Origin: Galeopsis tetrahit
Taxonomy: Eukaryota; Streptophyta; Magnoliopsida; Lamiales; Lamiaceae
Reading direction: 5' to 3'
DNA: 64,000 bases
Assembly (NCBI GenBank): GCA_963675135.1
Contig: OY776125.1
Location: 63,191,441 to 63,255,440, forward strand
In this document: positions 32,402 through 43,830 of the stretch, in pieces
Numbering within the stretch: the first letter of the stretch is position 1
How the letters are laid out: each line of letters opens with the position of its first letter
Notes under the pieces: generated by a model
What the model was told of the DNA's origin: nothing
Seen by the model: the letters and a program-made list of their open reading frames with translations, nothing else
Databases searched by the model: none
Program-made: the position numbers and the translations under genes

Positions 32402-33440
32402 ATGTCGTCTCCTTTTAACCCACTGTTTAGTATACTTAAAGAAAATAAATTGGAAGGAGAGAATTATGTGGATTGGAAAAGACATTTATTTATAGTCTTG
32501 ACTGCACAACAGCATAAGTGGGTACTTGATGAACCTAAACCCCCCTCCCCTACGGATGAGACGAACCAAGAAGATAAGGAATATCATAAGGAGTGGATGA
32601 GATCCGATGAAATGGCTAGGTGTACCATCTTGGCTTCAATGTCAGATGTGTTGCTACACCAACACCAGAACAAGGAATCCGCTTCAGCTATTATGATGAA
32701 CCTTAAGGAACTTTTTGCTCATCAGAATCGTACGGCTAGACAAATGACCATGATAGATATGTTATCACAGAAAATGGTCGAGGGAACGCCTGTGAGGGAT
32801 CACGTTCTTAAAATGATGGGTTTCCTTAACAAACTTGAGATTCTTGGTACTAAATTCGATGCGGAAACGCAGATCGATTTCATACTCCATTCTCTACCGA
32901 AAAGTTTTGAGCAGTTCCAACTGAACTATACGATGAATAATCAAGAGTATACGTTGGCTCAGCTCTTGCAAGCTTTAGTTTCGGCTGAGATGTTAATGGG
33001 ACCAAGGAACGAGCATACGGCTATGTTGGCAAATGGTCCATCTTCTAATTCTACACCAAAAGGTGGAAAGAAGAAGAAGAAGGCAAATGGTCAGAAACAA
33101 GCTAATAATAAGGAAAAGATACCAATTGAGGAAGGTGTCAAGAAAAAGACCACTAAGGGAAAGTGCTTTAGTTGCGGTCTGAAAGGACATTGGAAGTCAG
33201 CCTGTACCAAGCCTAAGAAGGCTGGTAAGCAATGTAATTATCACGCACTAGTAATTGAAACTTGTTTAGCGGTGTATTCTTCCCATTCGTGGGTGGTGGA
33301 TACGGGAGCCACTAATCATGTTTGTTTCAATTTTCAGGGGTTCAAGCTAACCCGACAACTTAGTGGGAATGAGATCATCATCACCATGGGCAATGCTACG
33401 AAAGTGGCGGCTGTTGCAGTGGGAGATGTGCAACTATCTT
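32402..33440 (+). pseudogene. gag and protease N-terminus of E5 polyprotein
   Basis: ATG 32402 (MSSPFNPLFSILKENKLEG) begins an uninterrupted frame. Residues about 1-200 are the gag capsid-like domain (NYVDWKRHLFIVL, LPKSFEQFQLNYTMN). A basic Lys-rich stretch follows, then a CX2CX4HX4C zinc knuckle (CFSCGLKGHWKSAC, about 33163-33205) and the protease active site WVVDTGATNHV (Asp-Thr-Gly at 33299-33307). The frame is cut at GDVQLSL by the A/B insertion and resumes after the second ATCTT copy. The nominal extension to 33481 (LVPERVVNGIKV) is read from the inserted LTR. No stop lies in this half, so it was probably functional when hit. Confidence 0.92.
33436..33440. repeat. Target-site duplication of A, left copy (ATCTT)
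   Basis: ATCTT directly before TGTTGGTCCC; repeated at 57292-57296. Confidence 0.93.
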
Positions 33441-34919
33441 TGTTGGTCCCTGAACGAGTAGTGAATGGGATTAAAGTCTAGAGGGGAGGGGTGAATAGAC
33501 TTTAAAACTTTTTTCAAGAGAGTTGGGGAACCTCTTCTAATTGCTATGTCAACTGGACTGCAAGTCTGCTGGTCCAGATGATTATAATGATCTGAATGAA
33601 GAGGTTATATGCGGAATTATGGTAGGCCTTGATTAGACTCGTTCTTATAGTTTCTTAAGAAAGTGTTAACTTGTTTTCTTTAATGAAAGTACTCAGCTGA
33701 TGCTGGTTTGAAAGTTGTGGCCTTGTTTTGAAGAATAGTGAAATCACAGTATCCACTATATAACAGTTAATGAAATGACAGAATGTAAAGTGCAGTAAGT
33801 AAATAACACCAGGTTTATAGTGGTTCGGATATACGATCCTACGTCCACTCTCACGTCCTAACGTGATGTTTAATCCCTTTAATTTACCACAAATTACAAG
33901 GGTCTTGACCTTTATAGTCCCAAGGATAGGACTTTGAGATCTGAGCCGTCCTAACAGCTACGGTCTCCACAAGTGATTGTAAGCACTTGCACTTTGAGGG
34001 TTTCAAAAACTTTAACCTTTCGGAGAGGGTTTGGGGTTTTTGAAGTGTATCCAACTAATGGTTCAAGCTTATAAATTGCTTAACCACTATGCCTAAAACA
34101 ATTGATATACAATATGAGCAGGTTTCAGGTTCTTATAGGTTGGATAGAAATCACTTAAGAGCTAAAAGTATTCTAATGCTTTCTGGGCTCTTGGAGAATT
34201 CTTGGAACAGTATGGCTTTTGCTTGATTGCTTGCTTAGCTTGTTGAATTCTCTCGATGTGATCTCTCTTTTGTGATTTCTCATCCTCTTGTATTTATAAT
34301 GGTGATTGCTTGCAACTAGCCGTTGGAGTTGACTAGCCGTTGCGACAATCTTTCCATATGTGGCTTGATTCCTTAATTCCAGCTGCTTAATTGCTCCAAT
34401 CTTGGGATCATGTCAATCTTCTAAATAAGGTAGGTCTTCATTTGAATTGCAAGATGACTTTGGGAATCAGCCGAGTCTTGGAAGAGAACATAGTCTTCTG
34501 ATCTATACTACTAGTCTTCTGATCTATACTACTAATCTTCTGATTACTCTTCTGGCCTTAGGTCTTCTGTCTTCTGATATCAGTCGAGTAGCACTCGTCT
34601 GATCTGTGAATAATTTGTGCTGCTTTAGGCCATCTTCAATCTTTGACTTCATTAGTCAAGTAGGTATACAAACACCTTACTTAACTGGCCTTCAAGGATC
34701 TTCTAGTCTTCATGTCTTCTACTCTTCTCATCTTGAGGGAGCGCATGTAAGCCGGGACTGTGCTAATCAGCTGATATCTATACAGTTGATTGCACAAGAC
34801 TAGTCTAAGTTGTTCTATACAAGTCAGTGGATCCTATTACATTTATAAACTCTAAGTGTTTTGGTCATCAAAACTACTCTAACATCAAGTGGGGCTTAGG
34901 GTGAATTTACATCCCAACA
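33441..34919 (-). repeat. 3' LTR of A
   Basis: 1479 bp, minus orientation (TGTTGGGATGTAAATTC at 34919, CAGGGACCAACA at 33441). It pairs with 55865-57291. Differences include a duplicated unit of about 21 bp (cttctgatctatactacta, about 34495-34536) absent from the 5' LTR. TATA box (minus) at 34291-34298. Confidence 0.93.
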
Positions 34920-34934
34920 ATTTCCCCCTTTTTG
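34920..34934 (-). promoter_or_regulatory. Polypurine tract of A
   Basis: The minus strand reads AAAAAGGGGGAAAT directly before the 3' LTR, the plus-strand primer site of Sirevirus type. Confidence 0.85.
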
Positions 34935-35142
34935 ATGAAGCCAAAACTATATTTGATAAATGCTCTTAGTAATTAAGATAAGAGTTTATAAACTTCATAA
35001 AAACTGAAGTATCTGATGAAGACAATGAGAGTTTGTCTTGAAAGCAAAGAGAACTAAACTTGATTATATATAGAGCTTTTACAGAATACAAGTAATAGTT
35101 TCTTTAAAGCTTTGAAAGTAGTCTTCATCAGGCTTTTGATCT

Positions 35143-38100
35143 TCAGATGCGGAAAGCAAGGTACAGACGAGTTCGAACTTCTTCCATGTGCTGCAGGTCT
35201 GTAACATTCTCCTCTTCGTAGATCTTCTCCAGTATCCTTTTGACTTCAATCCAGTCTGTTCTTCCGGATTCCAGAGTGGGAGGAGCCCATTTAGGTTCTT
35301 CAGGAGTTAGAATTCTGCAGTTGTCAAGTACTTTGGCTGTCTTAACTACTTCTTTCCAGAACTCTTGATCTTCAAAGTTCATGAACTGGGAGAATTGAAG
35401 AAATTCTTCTTCACAAGAAGGAAGAGGGCCAAATTTCCTTACTATGTGGTGTTGAATTTGCCACTTCTTTTTCAGGGGATACCATCTTGGTAGTTCATCT
35501 TGAAGGGCTAAATAATCCACATAATTGTTGTCAAACACCAGGACATTGTTTTCTGTAGCCTTGTCCTTGATTGCTTTTCTGAGTTTGGCAATTTTCCTTT
35601 CAAATTTGGCTTTGACTGCCTTTGCATCTTTTAGCTTCTTCTGCTTAAGCTCTTGAGCTTCAAGCTCTTTTCTTTTCTTCAGCTCTAAAGCCTCTTTCTC
35701 TTCTGCAGTAGGCTCTGCTGGAGCTGTCTTCTTGCTTGACTTCTGAGCTTGCTCATCTGCCTGCTCATCTGCCTTCCTTTTCCTTGTCATCCACTTCTCA
35801 GGAACTTGTTCTATAGAGGCAGTGATCTGTAGACTTTTGGCAGGAGATTGAGTGGGAGCTTGGGTGTTTTCTTGAGCAATTTCTTTGCCTTTGCCTTGCT
35901 TGCTCTTGATTTTGCTTTTTAAACCACCCAAGGTTTCATTTAGCTCATCTTGAGATACTACCATCACAGCTTGCTGTGCAGTAGCCTTCTCTAGAGCTTT
36001 TATCAATACATCTTCCCCCTTTTTGGCTTCAGCAAGTGCAGCCGCAAAAGGCTTCATGGCATTCAGAATTTCCACTTTCAGAGTTTGTTGAAGATCCATG
36101 GCATTGACTTTGCCAACATGGGTCAGATGAGTGATGCTGTGGTCTAGAATCTGAGCATGAGAGTTGGAGGAGGAGGCAGCTTCAAGTTTAGCTGTAAGTG
36201 CTTCCAATTTGGTTGCTGTCTCCTTCAGCTGAGTCTGCAGTTTCTCATTTTCTGCTGCAGCTGACTTGAGAAGGGTTTGACCTTCATTTGCTCTTGTTTC
36301 AGCATCATCTAGCCTGTTTTTGTAGAAGCTCTCTAAGCGGTTGATCTCATTGGAATAAAGATCAGTAAACTTCTTGGTTCTGTCCGCTGATTTCTTCATT
36401 TCTAAGCTGAGATACTCCTCTAGCTGATTGTGAAGTGCTTCACCGAACTTGTCATCTATGTCAAGGATTTGTTCGGTGAGACGAGTCTTCTGCTCACGAA
36501 TGGCCTTTTCTACAAATCTGCCCAGCTGCACGCCTAGTCCTTTGGCGAAGTGTGTGTCTATTGCTTCCTTGATCTGAGCACACACATCTGCTCGAATATC
36601 GACAGATGAAGTGGAGGGAGAGGCAATACTTTGAGCTTCCTTGGGAAGTGCAGGGATGGGAGGCTGAGTGTAGACAACTAGGGCCATTCCCTTTTCTTCA
36701 GCAGTGAGATGACCTTCTTGTAGAAAGTCCGATGTAACATCAATCAGACGAGAAAATAATCGTCCATTCCTTTGATGAGGTTGATAGATGAATTGATCAA
36801 GCTCGTGTTTAGGAAAGAAGTGAGATGGAACAGACACCACTTCTTTTTCTTTTGCCTCATCTCCAGCTGATGCAGCTGTGTCGTCTGCAGTTGAGTCTGG
36901 TACACAGGGGTCTTCAGAGGGGACTCCTAGAATCCTTTGGCAGACCTTGGTCAGAGATTCTGTGGGCAACAACTCAGTGAATGAACTGACTTGAGCAACT
37001 TCTTTTTGCTCCATTTCCCAGTCGAGGAAGTTAGCCTTTCCTCCCATTCCCTCCATGACTTCAATGAGGTCATCCACATCATCTCTCCGGAGCTCGATCC
37101 AAGTACAGACTCTCAGTACTTGTTCAAACTGAACTGATTCCTCATCAATACCAGGAATAGTAGACTTGAGCAGGTTTGCTATCTTCATCCTCATTATCTT
37201 CTCCCTTGTGCACATAGGATAGTGCACCATGCTGTACTGAGGTGGAGAGGAGCCTGCTTCATTCAGATCTGCTGGTGCCAAGTCTTCTGGAGCAGATGGG
37301 GTAGTGAGGATAGGGGATTGAGTGGTTGGAATGGTTTCCTCTGCTGTGTGAGTATCAGCAGGGATTTGGGAAGTGATATCTTCTTGATCTTCAGTGGGCT
37401 GATCATCAGCAGGATTTTGAGTCTGCTGATCTGGTACTATTTCTGCTTGAAGATTAGTAGGTGGTTGGACATCTGTCATTTGAATATCAGCAGGGGTAGG
37501 CAAATGTGGCTCTGGTGTTGTTTGATGTTGGGCTTGTTCCTCTGCTGTGTGAGTATCGGCAGGGATTTGGATATCAGTGTTTGAGGGTTCAGATAGGTTT
37601 GAATCATCAGAAGGGTTGAATGATGCAATCGGGGCTATGATCATGGGAGTAGGGAGCCTCGATTTCCTTGACTTTTTGGTGAAAGAGGAGTTATTCTTCT
37701 TTCTCTTCTGACCCTTTGACAATTTAGAAGGAGTAAAAGTGAGAGAGTGATTAGAGGTACCTGCCTTCTTCAAGGGAGAGGCATTTGGAGTGGCATCTGA
37801 ATCAGATGGGGAGATGAGTCATGATCTGATTAGAAATCGTCTTTGTGCTAAGGTCTGATTGTCATCATCATCATCCTCAGCAGCCTTCTCCTGAGCCTCT
37901 TCTTTGGATGGCTCCTCTTCTTCTTCAGCAGAGTCATGAACAGACTCTTCTGCCTCCTTAACAACATCTTTGGAAGATGCTTCAGCCAACAGCTTCCTCT
38001 TCTCTTCTTTCAACCTTGCTGCCTCTGCAAGAGCTTCCTTTCTCAAGTAATACTTGGAGGAGTGGAAGGTCTTATGAGGTCACATCTTGTACTTCTTTGG

Positions 38101-38808
38101 GAGAATATCTGGAAGGATGATGCTCAGCTTGTTGACAAAGCTGACTGTAGATGTGACCTTCCATTCTCTTGATTGAAGGTCCAAAGTAACCTTCTTGGCC
38201 TCAAGAGCAATTCTGTTCAAGAATAGCCCTTGTCAATCTCCATCAATCTGATCCCAGATTGCAGCCATAACTCTAACTTTTAGAGTGGTAACAGCATCAT
38301 GGCTAAAAGTGTTACCAAGCAACATCTTGCCTGCAATATCCATCAAGGTTTGGAATTTAGGTTCAAGTTGGGATTTCTTAAGCCCAGAGGTGTCCTTAGC
38401 CTTGACCCGTCCATCAGTAAACATCTCCATATATTCCTTTTCTCTTCCCATGATGTAGGTAGAGATGTCTATCTCACCCCTTGATAATCCGAACAGTTCT
38501 TGAAGAATCTCCCTTGAGATCTCGACTCTGTGTCCACCCATGACACTTTCAACATGAGAATCCATCATCACTGCGTTTGCATAGAAGGTCAGCACATCTT
38601 GTTCATACACATTGGTTGGTGCTGCATCCAGAAAGTCACGAAGGTTGAGATTGATGCAGCGAAGAAGGATCTCCTTGTTCTCTGATGTATGTTTGCCCTT
38701 GAAAAATAGAGCATTCTCAGTGAAAACTTTTCCTTCCTTAGACCACTTTTGAGCATCTAAGGTGCCGGTACTCTTGGTCTTCTCGTCGTAAATTTTGATG
38801 ATTCCCAT
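35143..38808 (-). pseudogene. ORF3 of A, env-position coiled-coil protein
   Basis: Start ATG 38808 (MGIIKIYDEKTKSTGTLD), end at 35143 (RTRLYLAFRI), about 1221 codons in one frame. Three TGA codons interrupt it: 38233-38235 (after DQIDGD; B has Trp), about 38080 (B has Gly) and 37819-37821 (after FLIRS; B has Gly). The downstream 876 codons are open. Layout as in B: N-terminal globular domain, acidic run, basic NLS-like block (KGQKRKKNNSS), Pro/Thr-rich repeats of IPADTHTAEE, a second globular domain (YPMCTREKIMRMKIANLL), long coiled coils and a conserved C-terminus. No membrane segment or signal peptide is seen. Role unknown. Confidence 0.8.
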
Positions 38809-40618
38809 TCTGGATGTTGAGTATTGAGGGTAGGAATGCTTTGGAAAGAATATTTCAGGACGAGAGAGATTTGAAAGTAATTGAGTATTGTGAGAGAAAG
38901 GAGTTTGGAAGAGGTTTAAGGGTTGTATATATATATTCCAACAAGAACTTGATCTAACGGTCAGATTAGATTTGAATGTGGAGTAGTGCCCAAGATTTTC
39001 CTTCTTTGATTTCGGGCCATTCCTTAAATTTTGCCTGCTGAATTTGCCATTTGGCAACTGTTGATTTGCTGGCAATATGGTAATCAAGTATTAATGACAT
39101 CATACCAAAAATAGCCGTTGTGACTAATTTTATGGCAAGAATTGATCATCAAGGCCGTTTTCTATAAGTGAATTGCATTCCTTATATAGGCCAATTTCTT
39201 TAATTACATTCATGAATGAATCTAGAATGAATTACATGATCAAAGATAGTCATTATGCTTTAAAATAGAGTCTTCTTATCAGTAGAGAGAGGTCTTCTGA
39301 TTTCATCGAAAAGTCTGCTGATTTTTCTTGAAAGTCTTCTGGTCAGCTGAGTTGATCTTCTGATCAGCTGAGTAGAGGAAAAGGGTTTGCTGTGATGATC
39401 CAACCTGGATGGATCCTTCCAGCTTTATTGTGAGTGATGATCCAACCTGGTTTGATGGATCTTTCAGCTCCTTCTTTAAATCAAGTGGGACTAGCCTAGA
39501 TGAAATCCCACTGACTTAACTGCTTCTCACCATCGGATGTTCCTCATCATCAGATGGGATGTAGCATCTAATGTGTCCTTGTTGAATTTCCTCGCTTCTC
39601 TTGAAAGAGAAGATGAGTTGGAAGAGACTTCAATGGAGTGTGAAGAGAGGGCCATGGACTTGGTATCCTTGACATGTTTTGACAAAGTGGTCTTTGATAG
39701 CAAGCTCTCCATGTAGAACTTCCCCCTGGAGAAGAAGCACTGCTTGCTGGCTACTTTGTCCTCTGCATCTCTTCTTCCTTTAGTTTTCAACAAGAACGTC
39801 TCTTCTTTATTTAGTTTTCATAGGCATACTTATGTTGGATAACCCAAGTATGCTGATCTGCATCATCTTCTACTTCTGGACAAATCTTCATCTCCTTCAC
39901 CCAAGATCTTGGTTGAGGGATGATCTCCATTCCATCTCTTCTCTCGATTATCTCCATATCTGAAACAATAATAATAGTTAGTGGTTTGTGTTCTTAGGTG
40001 TTCTCATAACTTCCTCCTTTTATAGAGGTAGAAATGAGGTAATGGAGCATAAGATGACAAATACTATAGAGTTGATAGGTCTGAATTTCTGAAAAGCAAT
40101 TTCTTAAGATCAACAATGAGATTCTTGATCTAAGGGTTTACATTTAAAGAGATTCAAACTCTATCTTATGGAATGCAGAATTTATAGATTCTTGAACAAG
40201 AATTATTTGGAATCCGTACAGTGCATGTATACTGTTGAGTCGGTGGGTATGGTGTATTAATCCAACCAAGTATGACTCACTAATATACTGTATTCTTGTA
40301 TAGTGATAAAGTATTTTATGAAGAATAGTTTATTACTATACATAGATATACATTGCTTGAGTATAGATTACCAATTAACTCTATTCAAGTCTTCTGAATG
40401 TATGTATTTAATGCAATGCAGATTATAGGGTATTTCATCAAGGATTCTTAAGGTATCTTTGATTCCCCCTTGATTAGATGACTCTATGTTTTCCCTCAGC
40501 TTTATTTGTCTTCATCGGGAAAAACATACCTTAAGATGAGGGTGTCTATTCACCTCATCTGATCCTCCTAGTCTGCTGCAATTGAATCAGCTGATGTCTC
40601 CAGCTGATCTTGAGTTCT
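38809..40618 (-). other. pol-ORF3 spacer of A with internal polypurine tract
   Basis: 1.8 kb of non-coding sequence mirrored in B (47018-48551). The minus-strand tract AAGGGGGAA at 40463-40471 is about 150 bp after the pol stop. A fragment (39793-39527) has a short frame, conserved in B at 47581-47805 (EDKVASKQ, SRRKFYMESLL), which might be an exon-like or chance ORF. Confidence 0.55.
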
Positions 40619-43600
40619 TCATGTGCTTGGATCCAAGAGTCCTAAGCTATAGCATAGGGTCTTGAATCTTTCTTCAGCTAGGGGCTTAGTCAAGATGTCT
40701 GCTCTTTGGATATCTGTGTGAATTTTCTCCATCTTGATGTCCTTCTTTTCAAGGTGGTCTCTTATAAAATGGTGTCGAATGTCGACATTCTTGCACCTTG
40801 TGTGTAGGACTGGATTTTGAGTGATGGCAATGGCACTGCTGCTATCACAATAGATAGAAACTTCTCTTGCTTCTACATTGTAATCCTTGAGTTGTTGTAC
40901 TAGCCAGAGCAGTTGATTACAACAACTTCCAGCTGCCATATATTCTGCTTCAGTGGTGGAAGTTGCAACTGAGGTTTGCTTCTTTGAGAACCATGATATC
41001 AACTTGTTGCCTAGGAATTGACAGGTTCCAGAAGTGGATTTCCTATCAATTCTACATCCTCCATAGTCTGAGTCAGAATAACCACTCAACTCTAGATTGT
41101 CATCAGCAGGGTACCATAGTCCTAGATTGACTGTTCCTTTTAGGTACTTGAGGATTTTCCTTGCTGCTTCTAGATGACTCTGCTTGGGGTTTGCTTGAAA
41201 CCTAGCACATACTCCTACAGCAAATGTTATGTCTGGTCTGCTAGCTGTAAGATATAGTAGAGATCCAATAAGTGCTCTATATTCTGCTTGATCAACTACC
41301 TTTCCATATTCATCTGGTTCCATCTTGAAAGATGTCATCATTGGAATCCTTGCAGTCTTGCTTTGTTGAGCTTTGAATCTTTCTAATAGACTTTTGGTGT
41401 ACTTGGACTGATTGATGAAGATCCCTTCTGGACTCTGTTTGACTTGAAGTCCTAGGAAATAATTCATCTCACCCGTCATACTCATTTCGAATTTTCCTTG
41501 CATAAGTTCAGAGAACTTCTTGCACATATCTTGATTGGGTGATCCAAATATAATATCATCTACATATATTTGCACCATTAGAATGTCTTCTCCTTCTTGT
41601 GTTCTGAAAAGTGTTCTGTCAACTTTGCCTTTTGTGTAACCATTGTCAAGTAGGAATTGTGACAATGTGTCATACCAGGCTCTGGGAGCTTGCTTCAGAC
41701 CATAGAGAGCCTTCTTCAGACGATATACTTGATCTCCTTTTTCAAATCCTGGAGGCTGCTCTACATACACTTCCTCTACCAGAATACCATTCAGAAAAAC
41801 ACTCTTGACGTCCATTTGATATACCTTGAAGCCCATATATGATGCATAATCTAGAAATAGTCGAATGGCTTCTAATCTGGCTACTGGAGCAAAGGTTTCA
41901 TCATAGTCAATTCCTTCAGATTGTGAGAATCCTTTTGCAACTAGCCTTGCTTTATTTCTAGTTATCACATCATTTTCGTCCTTTTTATTCTTGAATACCC
42001 ACTTTGTTCCTACTACATTGTGGTTTTCAGGACGATCTACCAATTCCCATACTTCGTTTCTTTCGAATTGGTTTAATTCTTCTTGCATAGCAATGATCCA
42101 ATTGCTATCTGTCATTGCTTCTTCTATGTCAGCTGGTTCAATGTTGGACAAGAAAGCACACCAGCAGAACATAGATGATTGGGGGTTCTGATTCAGTTGT
42201 CTTCTGGTCTTGACACCTGAGTCTGCTCCTCCTAAGATGAGGTTAGTTGGATGGTTGATTCTCCATGTATGTCTTACAGGAGTATCTGCATTAGATGAGC
42301 TTGGATTCTCATCTGTTCGAGTGCCATCAGGAGGGTTGACTTGATTAGGTCGATCATCATCTGTATCTTGTGTGTCAAAGAGATCATTCCCCCTTGCATT
42401 TGGGATTGTTGCATCTTGATTATGGATAACTTGCTCAGCTTGAGTTTGAGATCTAGTGACTGGTCTGTGTGGTTTTTCCTCCTCTGGTTCTTCAGGAAAT
42501 GGTTCATTGACTTTAATAAACTCATCAGACCTGGTCTTGATCACTAGTTTCTTCATCTGATCTACAGCTGAGGCTGTTTCTACTGCACTCTTTTCACAAG
42601 ATTCATCAAAAACAACATGAGGTGTTTCTTCCACAAGGAGGGTTCGTTTGTTAAATACTCTAAATGCTTTGCTAGTTGAGGAGTATCCCAAGAATATCCC
42701 CTCATCTGCTTTGGCATCGAAAGCATTCAACTTACTTTTCCCATTATTGTGATGAAACACTTACAACCAAATATATGAAAGTAAGATACTCTAGTTTTCT
42801 TCCTTTCCACATTTCATATGGGGTTTTCTCATGGATTTTGTGAATACCTGACCTGTTTTGAGTGTGACAAGCTGTGTTGATAGCTTCTGCCCAAAGCTTC
42901 TTAGGAGTGGAGAATTCAGCAAGGAGTGTTCTTGCAGCTTCTTTGAGTGTTCTGACTCTTCTTTCAGCTACACCATTTTGTTGTGGTGTTCTTGCTGCAC
43001 TTGTCTCATGCTGAATACCATTAGAAGTACAATAGGCAATAATATAAGAGTTAATAAATTCAGTGCCTTTGTCACTTCTAATTTTCACAATAGGTTCTCC
43101 TTTCTCTACTTGGATCCTCTTTAATAGTTCAGGAAGCTTCTGCTGAGTTTCACTCTTCTTGTATAAGAAGACAATCCAAGTAAACTTGGAGTAGTCATCT
43201 ACAACAATGAGAGTGTACTTCCTCCCTGTAAGTGTAGTTGGAGTGATTGGTCCAAAGAGATCCATGTGAAGCAATTCAAGAACTCTGCTGGTTGATGCTG
43301 CCTTCTTGGTCTTGAAAGAGACCTTTGTTTGCTTTCCTTGTTGACATGCATCACAGACCTGATCTTTACAGTAGAGTTCATTAGGCAGACCATCAACTAA
43401 GGATTCCCTTGCTAACTTGTTCATAGTCTTAAAGTTCAGATGACTAAGACGTTTGTCACATAGCCAGCTGACATCTTTAGGGCTTTTCACAAGCAGACAT
43501 GTATCCTTAGGACAGCTGTTCCAATTTGTAAGATACATACTTCCTTTTCTAGTTCCTGTTAGAAGGTTCTGTTTTGTTCTTTTATCACTTATGAGACACT

Positions 43601-43803
43601 CATTTTTAGAGAATTTTACTGAGTAACCGGTGTCACAAAAGTGAGAAACAGATAATAAGTTAAACTTTAAACCTTCTACATATGATACATCATGTACCTC
43701 AATGTCACCATTTTGAAGGGTGCCATATCCTTTTGTGTTACCGTGCGCGTTATCACCAAAGAACACTTTTGGACCTTTCTTTTCTGTGTAGTTGGTCAGC
43801 AGG
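40619..43803 (-). pseudogene. pol of A: protease tail, integrase, RT, RNase H
   Basis: Two frames. 43803-42744 carries KDLLTNYTEKKGPKVFFGDN (protease C-terminal side; the catalytic DSG is lost at the palindrome centre), integrase HHCC (LCDKRLSHLNF, with Trp-His changed to Cys-Asp, so the first His is lost; CDACQQGKQ) and DDE (HMDLFGP, RSDKGTEF, NGVAERRVRT). Two one-base deletions near 42752-42805, compared with B (aaaactag for aaaacctag; ttcatcac for ttcattcac), shift it. 42760-40619 carries RT (YQMDVKSVFLNG, YVDDIIFGS) and RNase H (GYSDSDYGGC, STTEAEYMA, YCDSSSAIA), ending LGLLDPST. RT and RNase H are fully open. Confidence 0.9.
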
Positions 43804-43830
43804 TCTTTCTCACATGACAGGAACCAAAAC
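43804..43830. other. Palindrome centre, A/B head-to-head junction
   Basis: A 27-bp spacer. Its left few bases (tctttctc) still encode the A protease on the minus strand (EKD). Most of the rest (acatgacaggaaccaaaac) encodes the B protease on the plus strand (HMTGTK). The A arm lacks about 16 bp that the B arm has at the tip. Confidence 0.8.

Noticed and set aside
33441..33481. C-terminal extension LVPERVVNGIKV on E5 gag
   Set aside because: Those codons come from the inserted A LTR.
37222..37584. 120-codon plus-strand frame
   Set aside because: Antisense of the Pro/Thr-rich repeats of A ORF3; a similar shadow occurs opposite B ORF3 at 49833-50117.
43682..43809. N-terminal extension of the B pol frame
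   Set aside because: It is read from inverted A protease sequence beyond the palindrome centre and has no counterpart in other pol genes.
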